A DNA stretch of 64,000 nt from assembly GCF_000732625.1 (NCBI RefSeq), contig NZ_JPJI01000026.1, positions 372,001-436,000 on the forward strand, given 5' to 3'. Below are positions 42,716 through 51,188 of this stretch, in pieces. Numbering within the stretch: the first letter of the stretch is position 1; every line of letters starts with the position of its first letter. The position numbers and the translations under genes were made by a program. The notes beneath the pieces were generated by a model that saw only the letters and a program-made list of their open reading frames with translations, ran no database searches and was not told where the DNA came from. The stretch is from Nonlabens ulvanivorans (GTDB lineage Bacteria; Bacteroidota; Bacteroidia; Flavobacteriales; Flavobacteriaceae).

Positions 42716-43639
42716 TTGATAGAGTCCGTCAGATTAAACAAATTTTTACGAAATCATAATATGTCAATTGATGAGTTTTCAAAAATCATCACACATTTAA
42801 ATCTGGACATAGAATTAAGACCTACAGCAAAAATCGACATCGTTTCAATTGAATTTATTGAATCATATCTAAGAATAAAAAAAGATGACAAATATCTATC
42901 AAAGCAAAATGATAAATTTGATTATTCAAAATCTACGGAAGGCGTACTTCTAAGATTGCGTAAACTAAAACCTCAACCAAAAACAATTTTTAAATACTAT
43001 TCGAATGACGAAAAAGGTTTAAATCTAGATGCTTTGAAAAATAAATATTTATACCATAGCAGTTTCAAATCATTTAATGACCCATTTGATTGCAACATTA
43101 ATTTAGTTTCATTTAGGAAAAACGGAAAATTTAAAAAAACTCAAAAGAAAAAGAAGGATTTATTCAAAAACAAACTTAATAATGTTGGTATTTGCTGCTT
43201 TACTACTAAAAAGGATTCAATTTTAATGTGGTCACACTATTCTAATAGTCATAAAGGTTATTGTTTAGAATTTATGAAAAAAGAGGAAGAATTATACCCA
43301 GTTAATTATATCAAAGATTTTAATAAAACAAATTACTATGATAATATTAAGGATTCAGAATTTCATTTAACATATAGTAAGTCAGAAGAATGGAGTTACG
43401 AAAATGAGTACAGATCGATTGTGGATAATATTGACCCAACTAATCCAAATTCAAGAAAAAGAAAATATTCTCCACATAGATTAAAATCAGTCTATTTTGG
43501 AGTAAATGCAAGTGATAAACTAAAATTACAAATAATTGAAATACTTAAAGAAAACTATTTGAATTTTAAAGAAATAGAATTATACGAGAATCATCTAAAG
43601 GAGAATTCATTCGGTATCGAGTCTGTTAAAATTAATTAA
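42716..43639 (+). CDS. DUF2971 protein with an IF2-N-like N-terminal domain
   Basis: The 307-residue protein is AT-rich in codons. Residues about 5-55 (VRLNKFLRNHNMSIDEFSKII ... AKIDIVSIEFIESYL) resemble the small helical domain found at the N-terminus of Bacteroidota IF2 and some RNA-binding proteins. Residues about 90-300 match DUF2971: FKYYSNDEKGLNLDALKN, YHSSFKSFNDPFDCN, CCFTTKKDSILMWSHYSNSHKGYCLEF and EEWSYENEYRS. The biochemical function of DUF2971 is unknown. The start is the TTG at 42716. An ATG at 42697 is out of frame by one base because of an A8 run (see findings). It is paired with the small gene 21 bases downstream. Confidence 0.7.
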   Translation: MIESVRLNKFLRNHNMSIDEFSKIITHLNLDIELRPTAKIDIVSIEFIESYLRIKKDDKYLSKQNDKFDYSKSTEGVLLRLRKLKPQPKTIFKYYSNDEKGLNLDALKNKYLYHSSFKSFNDPFDCNINLVSFRKNGKFKKTQKKKKDLFKNKLNNVGICCFTTKKDSILMWSHYSNSHKGYCLEFMKKEEELYPVNYIKDFNKTNYYDNIKDSEFHLTYSKSEEWSYENEYRSIVDNIDPTNPNSRKRKYSPHRLKSVYFGVNASDKLKLQIIEILKENYLNFKEIELYENHLKENSFGIESVKIN

Positions 43640-43660
43640 AAATCGGGACAATCTATAAAA

Positions 43661-43972
43661 ATGCCAGAAGCAGAAGCTGTAATTTGGAGATTTGCAAAGG
43701 ATATAATGATTTTGTCTAAAAGAATGGATAATGAAAATCAAATTTTTGCTGAGTCATTTACAGAAGGATTGTTCGCGTATGAACAAATTTTAAAAACACA
43801 TAAAAATATAAATGGTAATGCCAATGAGATGTACTTCTCAAAAGAATTATTAAATAAAATCCCAAGTTCAATTAATCAAGCTATATCAGGTGTTGTGTAT
43901 TTAAAACAATCAACAGAAAAATTTCCTGATGATTTTGAGCCTTTAAAACAGGATAAATATGTTATGTTATAG
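43661..43972 (+). CDS. Small hypothetical protein, partner of the DUF2971 gene
   Basis: The 103-residue soluble helical protein (MPEAEAVIWRFAKDIMILSKRMDNE) has no signal peptide and no family that I recognise. The 21-base spacing and shared AT-rich composition indicate a two-gene unit with the DUF2971 gene. A toxin-antitoxin or defence role is possible but unsupported. Confidence 0.5.
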   Translation: MPEAEAVIWRFAKDIMILSKRMDNENQIFAESFTEGLFAYEQILKTHKNINGNANEMYFSKELLNKIPSSINQAISGVVYLKQSTEKFPDDFEPLKQDKYVML

Positions 43973-44045
43973 GTCTATTTAAATAATTATAAAGTCTTTA
44001 AAATATTCCACATTTGCCACGCAAGTATCAAACATCGCATATTCA

Positions 44046-44059
44046 GTGTGACATCACAC
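44046..44059. promoter_or_regulatory. CRP/FNR-like inverted repeat upstream of the M1 peptidase gene
   Basis: GTGTGA-CA-TCACAC, a perfect 6-bp inverted repeat with a 2-base centre, 46 bases before the ATG and upstream of a near -7 box (TATCTTAG, 44083-44090 region). The half-sites resemble CRP half-sites, but the spacing is shorter than the E. coli form. Confidence 0.3.
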
Positions 44060-44105
44060 ATCTTAGAAAACGTAATCTTATCTTAGCAATATCAAAACCC
44101 AACAA

Positions 44106-45956
44106 ATGAAAAATACCTTTTTTCTAATTCTAGTAACCCTATTCATACTCACCAGCTGTCAAGAAAACAAAGAATCACTCCAAAAACTACCTAACTACTT
44201 AGAAGAATCCCATTCCTACGCACAACCTAATGATGCAGTGATTACTCATCTAGATTTAGATATTACTGTAGATTTTGAAACACAAGTGATTAGCGGTACT
44301 GCGACATATGATATTGAGAATAGCGGTAGCAATCAAATCATTCTAGACAGTAAATATTTAGAGATTGAAAGCGTTACTCAAAATGGTGAACAAACAGAGT
44401 TTGATTTAGGTGATTTTGATGAATCATTAGGGCAACCGTTAACCGTTGCTATTAAAGAAGACACTAAACAAATTGCTGTCACCTACTCTACCACGTCGAA
44501 AACAGAAGCTTTACAATGGCTTACTGCTCAACAAACAGCAGACAAAACAAATCCATTTCTATTTACTCAAGGTCAAGCGATTTTAACGCGCACTTGGATT
44601 CCTATTCAGGATAGTCCGCAAATACGTATTACTTATGACGCTACTGTAAAAGTTCCTTCACAGCTTATGGCAGTGATGAGTGCTGAGAATCCTAAGGAAA
44701 AGAACGGAAATGGCGTTTATCATTTCAAAATGAAACAGCCTATTCCGGCTTATTTAATTGCACTTGCTATAGGTGATATCGAGTATAAAGCCATCAGTGA
44801 ACGCACTGGTGTTTATGCGGAGAAATCAATGATTGATAAAGTCCATACAGAGTTTTCAGATATGGAGAAAATGGTTGTTGCGGCAGAGAATCTATACGGC
44901 GATTACGATTGGGATCAATTTGATGTGATTGTATTGCCACCTAGTTTTCCTTTTGGCGGTATGGAGAATCCGCGGTTGACCTTTGCGACGCCTACGGTTA
45001 TTGCAGGCGATAAAAGTTTAACATCGCTGGTGGCGCATGAGTTGGCGCATTCGTGGTCAGGTAATTTGGTGACCAATGCCACTTGGAACGACTTCTGGCT
45101 TAATGAAGGTTTTACGGTTTATTTTGAGATTAGAATCATGGAAGCATTGTATGGAAAAGACCGTGCTAATATGCTTGCCTTAATAGGCAGACAAGATCTT
45201 GAAGATGAACTGGAAGCTCTAAAAGAGTCACCTAATGACACCAAGTTAAAACTAGACTTAAAAGGTCGCAATCCAGATGATGGAATGAACAGTATTGCTT
45301 ATGATAAAGGTTATCTGTTTTTACGCACGCTAGAAGAAAAAGTAGGACGTGACAACATGGATGCATTCTTAAAATCCTACTTTAAAAAGAATGCTTTTTC
45401 TACCATAAATACTGAGGACTTTATCACTTACCTCAACGAGAATTTGCTAGAGAAAAATAACATCACGTTCAATACTGAGGAATGGATTTACCAGCCTGGT
45501 GTGCCAGAAAACGCTGCTGTCATAACTTCTGACGCATTTTCAAATGTCGAGAAAACGCTGGAAGAGTTCTTAAAAACAAACAAAATAGACGTTACTAAAA
45601 CTGAAAACTGGACACCGCAAGAATGGGTTCATTTTGTGCGCAATTTCCCAGAAGATATTTCTGTAGCCCAAATGCAGCAATTGGATAATAGCTTTGACTT
45701 CACTAATTCAACCAATTCTTACATCACCATGGTTTGGTATGAGCAATCAATTTTAAACAACTATCACGGTAATAATGTCGACACAAAAATCGCTGAGTTT
45801 TTAAATACTGTAGGACGTCGCTGGTATGTGACGACTCTTTTTAACGCTTTCGCGGAAGCGGAACGAATAGAAGAAGCCAAAGAAATTTACAAAACTGCAA
45901 GAGGTAACTACCATTCCGTTACCGCAAATACAGTGGATGAGATGTTGGGAATATAA
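44106..45956 (+). CDS. M1 family metallo-aminopeptidase, lipoprotein
   Basis: The 616-residue precursor has a lipoprotein signal peptide (FFLILVTLFILTSC, Cys18). The peptidase domain has the exopeptidase motif FGGMENPRLTF (about 296) and the zinc site HELAHSWSGN with the third ligand Glu in LNEGFTVYFE (about 314-345). The C-terminal helical domain resembles leukotriene A4 hydrolase-type M1 enzymes. It probably trims peptides in the periplasm or on the outer membrane. FAEAE near residue 580 carries a one-mismatch palindrome copy (45844-45860). Confidence 0.92.
   Translation: MKNTFFLILVTLFILTSCQENKESLQKLPNYLEESHSYAQPNDAVITHLDLDITVDFETQVISGTATYDIENSGSNQIILDSKYLEIESVTQNGEQTEFDLGDFDESLGQPLTVAIKEDTKQIAVTYSTTSKTEALQWLTAQQTADKTNPFLFTQGQAILTRTWIPIQDSPQIRITYDATVKVPSQLMAVMSAENPKEKNGNGVYHFKMKQPIPAYLIALAIGDIEYKAISERTGVYAEKSMIDKVHTEFSDMEKMVVAAENLYGDYDWDQFDVIVLPPSFPFGGMENPRLTFATPTVIAGDKSLTSLVAHELAHSWSGNLVTNATWNDFWLNEGFTVYFEIRIMEALYGKDRANMLALIGRQDLEDELEALKESPNDTKLKLDLKGRNPDDGMNSIAYDKGYLFLRTLEEKVGRDNMDAFLKSYFKKNAFSTINTEDFITYLNENLLEKNNITFNTEEWIYQPGVPENAAVITSDAFSNVEKTLEEFLKTNKIDVTKTENWTPQEWVHFVRNFPEDISVAQMQQLDNSFDFTNSTNSYITMVWYEQSILNNYHGNNVDTKIAEFLNTVGRRWYVTTLFNAFAEAERIEEAKEIYKTARGNYHSVTANTVDEMLGI
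45845..45860. repeat. Intragenic palindrome, copy 11 (one mismatch)
   Basis: CGCTTTCGCGGAAGCG, A changed to G. Read as AFAEA near the C-terminus of the M1 peptidase. Confidence 0.8.
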
Positions 45957-46007
45957 ATCGCAACTGTAACATTTGTAGGCTATTCCCATCTTTATAAAAA
46001 GAATATC

Positions 46008-46613
46008 ATGTTTTTACAGATGACCAACCTTCCCAATTCTACAAATATTTTCCCTCCTTTTCATTTGAATAGATTAGTACAAAAATGTTTGAAGCCATTT
46101 TACCTACTGCTATTTACCTTATCTATGTTTAATTCTGTAAGCTTAAAGGCCCAAGAATTAAATCTGGATAAGGAATTCCATAAGATTGAATCTTACTTAA
46201 TGGTTATGGATGAGACAAATTTAGAAGTGTCTGAAGCTCCTGTTAAGTGGCATTTGTTCCATTCTTTACAAGTAATTAATGGAGTGCTTAAAGAAGCTGA
46301 ACATTCAAATCCTGATGAATATAATTCAAAGACTAATTTTCAATGGAGATTTGTTTCCGTATTTAATAAAATACCGCGCAATAAAGTCACAGCACCGGAC
46401 AAGGTTAATCCATCATATAATATTACAAAAAAGCAAATTCTAGAAGAGCTGAAAAAGGCACGTAAAAGCATAGAAGGATGGAGAGATCTAGAAAAGAACA
46501 ATTTCTACAATCATGCTGTATTAATGAATTTGAACAAACGTAAGATTAGAAAATTCCTAAGAGTACATTCCAGGCATCATCTCAAAATAATACAAGATAT
46601 ATTGAAAAAGTAA
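46008..46613 (+). CDS. DUF1569 protein with signal peptide
   Basis: The 201-residue protein has an N-terminal hydrophobic export signal (about 29-49, ending LKAQ) and a DUF1569 domain similar to the cytosolic paralogue at 12729-13184. Shared elements are WHLFHSLQVINGVL, FNKIPRNKVTAP and the end HSRHHLKIIQDILKK. The signal makes it extracytoplasmic, unusual for this family. The function is unknown. Confidence 0.7.
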   Translation: MFLQMTNLPNSTNIFPPFHLNRLVQKCLKPFYLLLFTLSMFNSVSLKAQELNLDKEFHKIESYLMVMDETNLEVSEAPVKWHLFHSLQVINGVLKEAEHSNPDEYNSKTNFQWRFVSVFNKIPRNKVTAPDKVNPSYNITKKQILEELKKARKSIEGWRDLEKNNFYNHAVLMNLNKRKIRKFLRVHSRHHLKIIQDILKK

Positions 46614-46705
46614 TCTTGATATTTTTTTGCAATATTTAAATACAATGGTTCATAAACTTAAACTATATTTTTAATCGATATATAAATAACTCCTTTTCTT
46701 AAATT

Positions 46706-46798
46706 ATGAAAGTTGACAAAACGAGCGAGAGCAAGTTTTGGTCGGAAAGAATCATAGCGGTATTATTTAAAACTACTCATACTTTTAAGATTTTTTAA
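46706..46798 (+). other. Possible 30-residue micro-ORF in the gap before the acyl-CoA oxidase gene
   Basis: An ATG-started frame encodes MKVDKTSESKFWSERIIAVL plus FKTTHTFKIF and stops at TAA. The gap (46614-46865, 252 bases) is otherwise AT-rich with no hairpin or promoter that I can defend. It may be a remnant or a leader peptide; it may also be chance. Confidence 0.25.
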
Positions 46799-46865
46799 TG
46801 CTGATAATATAGAATTGCAAAGTATCTTACTACCTGTTAAACCAGCGATTAAGATATAAAGCATT

Positions 46866-49172
46866 ATGAAAACTTCCTTCAGCATTCAAGATTCTCTATT
46901 ACCATTTTTACCTTTATTATATATCGCATGGGCTGATGGCATATTAGAAAAGCATGAAATCGATTATATTAAAAATCAGATTGATGACAACAACACCATC
47001 ACTGACGCAACAAAACAACTGATTTCAAAGTGGTTAGACCCTAGTCATCCACCATCTGCAAGAGAATTAGTTTATTGGAAAAAGTATATAAAACAGCATG
47101 CTGATGTGCTGGACTTAAGAGAAAAACAAGATTTATATTCCCTAGGAACGGTACTGGCTAAAAAACCGAACCTAGAAGAATGGGCAAATGAAAAGACAAA
47201 ACAGTCGTTACAGCAAATTGAAAATTACCTAGGTGTTTCAAGTCATGAAGCTATACGATTTATAGATGATTTTAATCCTGCTTTATTTAAGGTAGATTCT
47301 AATTTAAAAAGGTCTGAAGCGCCATACTCTAAGGCTTTAAAGACTTTGCTACAACATGGAAATACCGATTTAAAAAATAAAGTACAAAGCATTCTAGATC
47401 CACATAAAGAAGAGATAGAAAGCCATAGTGAGGATCTGTATTCTAGACGTGAAAAAGTATTGCAATGGACTCAAGAACTTGCTGATGCTGGACTAGGTAA
47501 ACTTGCTTATCCATCTGCTTATGGAGGATCTGATTCCATGGTACAATATGCAGCCGTATTTGAAGAAATGGCCAAATATGATTTAAGTCTGACGATAAAA
47601 TTTGGTGTTCATTTTGGATTATTTGGTGGCAGTGTAGAATCTTTAGGAACTAATTATCATCATGATAAATATTTAAAAGATATAGGCACGATGGCTTTAC
47701 CAGGCTGTTTTGCAATGACAGAAATGCACCATGGCAGCAATGTAAAAGCATTACAAACTACTGCTATTTACCAACCAGATGATCAATCTTTTATTATTAA
47801 TACACCAACACATAATGATAGAAAAACTTATATAGGGAACGCCGCGATGCATGCCCAAATGGCTACAGTGTTTGCACAACTAATAGTCGATGACGAGGAA
47901 CATGGAATACATGCTTTTTTAGTTCCCATTAGAAACAAACAAGGTGCAACCATGCCTGGAATTACGATAGGTGATAATGGTCATAAAATGGGACTCAATG
48001 GTGTAGACAACGGGACATTACATTTTAATACGGTTAAAATCCCAAAAGAAAATCTGCTCAATAAATTTGGTGATGTAGATGAAGAAGGACAATACACAAG
48101 TCCTATAAGTAGCTCATCTAGACGTTTCTTTACTATGCTAGGAACACTAGTAGGTGGAAGACTTTGTGTTCCTATTGCCGGAAACACTGCTGCCAAAAAA
48201 GCTCTAAATATGGCTATCTATTTTGCACTGGATCGCAAGCAATTTGGTCCACCAGGTAAACCAGAACAGTCCATTATGGACTATCCAACGCATCAAAAAA
48301 AGTTAATGCCGTTAATTGCAAATGCTTATGCATATGATTTTGCACATGAACACTTGCTAAGAGAATATACCAGCCATTCAGATCATGATGCTCAAGAAAT
48401 AGAAGCGCTTGCTGCTGGATTAAAAGCACTAAGTACATGGAATGCTACAGACACGATTCAAACCTGTCGTGAAGCCTGTGGTGGAAAAGGTTATTTAAGC
48501 GAGATGTATTTTGACCGTTTAAAAGCTGACACGGATATATTCATGACCTTTGAAGGTGATAATACAGTATTGTTACAACTTACCGCAAAAAGTCGTCTGA
48601 CCTATTTCAAAAAGCAATTTGGCCGAATGGACTGGTGGGATACCCTTAAATATATTTCCAACATCGCGTCTACAAATCTAACTGAACTTAATGCTCTTGT
48701 AACAAGAGATACTTCTCAAGAACATTTATTAGGTGATGAATTTCAACTAGCAGCGTTCACTTATAGAGAAGAATATTCCTTGCGTACTCTAGCGATGAGA
48801 CTAAACAAAAAGATTAAAAGTGGTATGGATAGCTATGAAGCTTTTCTAGATGTTCAAGTACATTTAATAGATATGGCTAGTGCTTATATCGATCGCATCG
48901 TTTTAGAACAATTTATAGGAGCCATCAAGAAACAAGAACAGAACAGCGTAAAAGAAGTTCTTACTTCCCTTAAAAATTTATATGCCTTGCATCGCATAGA
49001 GGAATATAAAGGCTGGTATCTAGAACACGATTACATATCAGGTTCAAAATCTCTTGCTATTAATAAGCTAGTTTCAAAACTGTGTAAAGAATTAAAAGAA
49101 GAAAGTCAGCATTTAGTGGATGCTTTTGATATTCCAGCACACATGACTGCAACCGCTTTAAAATTTTATTAG
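46866..49172 (+). CDS. TerB-like domain fused to acyl-CoA oxidase/dehydrogenase
   Basis: The 768-residue protein has an N-terminal helical region (residues 1-110) with FLPLLYIAWADGILEKHEIDYI, a TerB-like pattern. An acyl-CoA dehydrogenase/oxidase core follows with MTEMHHGSNVKAL (about 280), GNTAAKKALNMAIYFALDRKQFG (about 440) and the oxidase-type block CREACGGKGYLSEMYFDRL then TFEGDNTVLLQ, containing the catalytic-base Glu (about 560). A C-terminal helical domain (about 600-768) resembles acyl-CoA oxidases. It would carry out FAD-dependent desaturation of acyl-CoA. The role of the N-terminal domain is unknown. Confidence 0.85.
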   Translation: MKTSFSIQDSLLPFLPLLYIAWADGILEKHEIDYIKNQIDDNNTITDATKQLISKWLDPSHPPSARELVYWKKYIKQHADVLDLREKQDLYSLGTVLAKKPNLEEWANEKTKQSLQQIENYLGVSSHEAIRFIDDFNPALFKVDSNLKRSEAPYSKALKTLLQHGNTDLKNKVQSILDPHKEEIESHSEDLYSRREKVLQWTQELADAGLGKLAYPSAYGGSDSMVQYAAVFEEMAKYDLSLTIKFGVHFGLFGGSVESLGTNYHHDKYLKDIGTMALPGCFAMTEMHHGSNVKALQTTAIYQPDDQSFIINTPTHNDRKTYIGNAAMHAQMATVFAQLIVDDEEHGIHAFLVPIRNKQGATMPGITIGDNGHKMGLNGVDNGTLHFNTVKIPKENLLNKFGDVDEEGQYTSPISSSSRRFFTMLGTLVGGRLCVPIAGNTAAKKALNMAIYFALDRKQFGPPGKPEQSIMDYPTHQKKLMPLIANAYAYDFAHEHLLREYTSHSDHDAQEIEALAAGLKALSTWNATDTIQTCREACGGKGYLSEMYFDRLKADTDIFMTFEGDNTVLLQLTAKSRLTYFKKQFGRMDWWDTLKYISNIASTNLTELNALVTRDTSQEHLLGDEFQLAAFTYREEYSLRTLAMRLNKKIKSGMDSYEAFLDVQVHLIDMASAYIDRIVLEQFIGAIKKQEQNSVKEVLTSLKNLYALHRIEEYKGWYLEHDYISGSKSLAINKLVSKLCKELKEESQHLVDAFDIPAHMTATALKFY

Positions 49173-49319
49173 TACCGTTAGTTTATTGTAACCATTAATG
49201 CTGGATTTATAATTGAGCTTAGACTTTCATTTTGCTTATTATTGCACAATAAGTACAGGATATTTTCAAAATTGAGCGGTATCATCAATTTTTCTACACA
49301 GAGATATTAAAACAAATTA

Positions 49320-49943
49320 ATGGAAGACTTACTAACCTTTGCGTTTACTGTTTTTACAGGTTTTTTTGCTATTATGAATCCTATTTCTAATATGCCTATC
49401 TTTTTAACGATTACTGAAGGAGCAGATAAAGAAACGAAGCAAAGAATTAATCTCAAAGCGATAATTGTAGCCTTTATCATTGTTAGCACCTTTGTGCTTT
49501 TAGGAAATTACATTTTTGAGCTATTTGGAATTACTATTCCAGCTTTTAAAATTACAGGCGGAATTTTAATATTCTTTGTAGGTTTTGAAATGCTGCAGTC
49601 TAAGAAGTCAAACATCAAAAGACTGAAAACGGTAAATTATGATGAGAATATCGCTATATCACCACTTGCTATTCCTATACTTGCAGGTCCTGGTACTATA
49701 GTAACCGCAACTAACTTTGTGGCAAACACCTCATCGTATGCTGATATTGCTGTAGTTCTTCTTGTTTTTGCTTTGATGTGTTTATTGAATTACATCGCAT
49801 TTTCACTAAGTGATGTCATCGCTAAGAAAATAGGTGATAATGTCATTTCTGTAATCGGAAAATTGATGGGATTAATTATTGCGATAATAGGTACTAGTAT
49901 GATTATTTCAGGTTTGAAATTATCATTTGACGTGTTGAACTAA
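49320..49943 (+). CDS. MarC family (UPF0056) membrane protein
   Basis: The 207-residue protein has six membrane segments. The family blocks FFAIMNPISNMPIFLTIT (about 15), PLAIPILAGPGTIVTA (about 118) and GLIIAIIGTSMIISGL are present. MarC proteins are putative transporters. It is convergent with the SCO gene (28-base gap). No terminator hairpin is evident. Confidence 0.9.
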   Translation: MEDLLTFAFTVFTGFFAIMNPISNMPIFLTITEGADKETKQRINLKAIIVAFIIVSTFVLLGNYIFELFGITIPAFKITGGILIFFVGFEMLQSKKSNIKRLKTVNYDENIAISPLAIPILAGPGTIVTATNFVANTSSYADIAVVLLVFALMCLLNYIAFSLSDVIAKKIGDNVISVIGKLMGLIIAIIGTSMIISGLKLSFDVLN

Positions 49944-49971
49944 TATAGTATCGGTGAATTAATTATTATAC

Positions 49972-50697
49972 TTACTCTGCTTGTAAGGTCTTTACATCTG
50001 CAATAAGTTGAGTTATTGATGCTTTATTGAGACCGTTATAAATACCACGAATATGTTTGTTTTTATCTACTAAAATAAAGTTTTCAGTGTGTAAAAAATC
50101 ATTGATATCTTTAGTGGTACCTAGGTCTTCTTCTACAAAATAATGATTTCTACCTAGATCATAAATTAAATCCTTATCACCAGTAACGAGATTCCACTTT
50201 TCAACATTCACATCTTTACGTTGTGCATATTCCAATAAAACAGCAGGCGTATCATAATCTGGCGTGACAGAATGAGAAAGTAATAACACTTCTTCGTCTT
50301 CTAAAAATTCGTTTTGAAGGCGATTCATATTTTTAGTCATCGCAGGACAAATTCCAGGACAAACGGTAAAAAAGAAATCTGTAATATAAATTTTGTCTTT
50401 ATAGAAATCTTGAGTGATGGTATCACCATTTTGATTGATAAAAGTAAAATCAGGAATTCTATGAAAATCTATAAGCGAGTCACTATCTTTTGAAAGCCAG
50501 TATGGTGTAAAAGTGGCCTCTTGGTAATAAGGCAACGCCTCTACTCTACTTACTACCTCTTCTTCAATGGGTTTATTTTTCTGTTCTTTAGAGCCACAAC
50601 TAACTATTAAAGCAACATTACAAAGTATCAGTAACGACTTCTTGATTCTCGAGAGAGAAACAAAGTGTTGCTTTTTTGAGTCCAAAGATTCTACCAT
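49972..50697 (-). CDS. SCO1/SenC family copper/thiol lipoprotein
   Basis: The 241-residue precursor has a lipoprotein signal (IKKSLLILCNVALIVSC). The thioredoxin-fold domain carries the SCO CxxxC in DFFFTVCPGICPAMT (about 129) and the metal His in LLSHSVTPDYD (about 163). SCO proteins deliver copper to the CuA site of cytochrome oxidase or reduce its cysteines. I take the ATG at 50697 (MVESLDSKK); a TTG at 50685 is possible. Either start lies inside the 3' end of the MORN gene, an out-of-frame overlap of about 70-80 bases. Confidence 0.88.
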   Translation of the reverse strand: MVESLDSKKQHFVSLSRIKKSLLILCNVALIVSCGSKEQKNKPIEEEVVSRVEALPYYQEATFTPYWLSKDSDSLIDFHRIPDFTFINQNGDTITQDFYKDKIYITDFFFTVCPGICPAMTKNMNRLQNEFLEDEEVLLLSHSVTPDYDTPAVLLEYAQRKDVNVEKWNLVTGDKDLIYDLGRNHYFVEEDLGTTKDINDFLHTENFILVDKNKHIRGIYNGLNKASITQLIADVKTLQAE

Positions 50698-51184
50698 TTT
50701 TTGCTTCATAATTATTATAAAGTTTACCATTCTGACGGTAAGATTTTTGCATGCCTTGCTCACGTCCATCGACTAGATGTATTTCTTTAAAAATAGAACC
50801 GTTAGTATACCATTGAAACTGGGCACCTTGAGCTACACCATTCTCAAAATTACTTTGAGAACGTTTATGAGCATTATTCCACCAGGATATTGTTTTACCA
50901 TGCTGTAGTCCATTCTCATATCGAGATTGAAAACTCAAAGTTCCATCCCTAAACCACTTCTCATATAATCCATGGCGTAATCCATTGAGATACTCAATCT
51001 TTTCTGCAGTTAATCCATTAGAGTAACTAATTACAGAGAAACCTGTAAAGGGCTCGTTGTTATAATACATGAGCCCTTCATTAGGTCTTAATTCTAAAAT
51101 TGCTTTATCAATCTCTAACTTTTCAGTTGTTTTCACAACATGATTTGAGTCTGTTTTACAGCTTGATAAAAGCAATAAGACCAA
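50618..51184 (-). CDS. MORN-repeat (YwqK-like) lipoprotein
   Basis: The protein has a lipobox-type start (LLLLSSCK) and at least five MORN_2-type repeats of about 22 residues (YSNGLTAEKIEYLNGLRHG, WFRDGTLSFQSRYENGLQHG, WYTNGSIFKEIHLVDGREQG and similar). Such proteins are probably surface lipoproteins; the label YwqK antitoxin is only by family name. The TTG at 51184 leaves a signal peptide without basic residues. The frame extends upstream without ATG and an ATT at 51220 would give MIKAHLITYSSILVLLLLSSC, a better signal. It lies between the YHYH and SCO genes. Confidence 0.75.
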   Translation of the reverse strand: MVLLLLSSCKTDSNHVVKTTEKLEIDKAILELRPNEGLMYYNNEPFTGFSVISYSNGLTAEKIEYLNGLRHGLYEKWFRDGTLSFQSRYENGLQHGKTISWWNNAHKRSQSNFENGVAQGAQFQWYTNGSIFKEIHLVDGREQGMQKSYRQNGKLYNNYEAKNGRIFGLKKATLCFSLENQEVVTDTL

Positions 51185-51188
51185 TATA

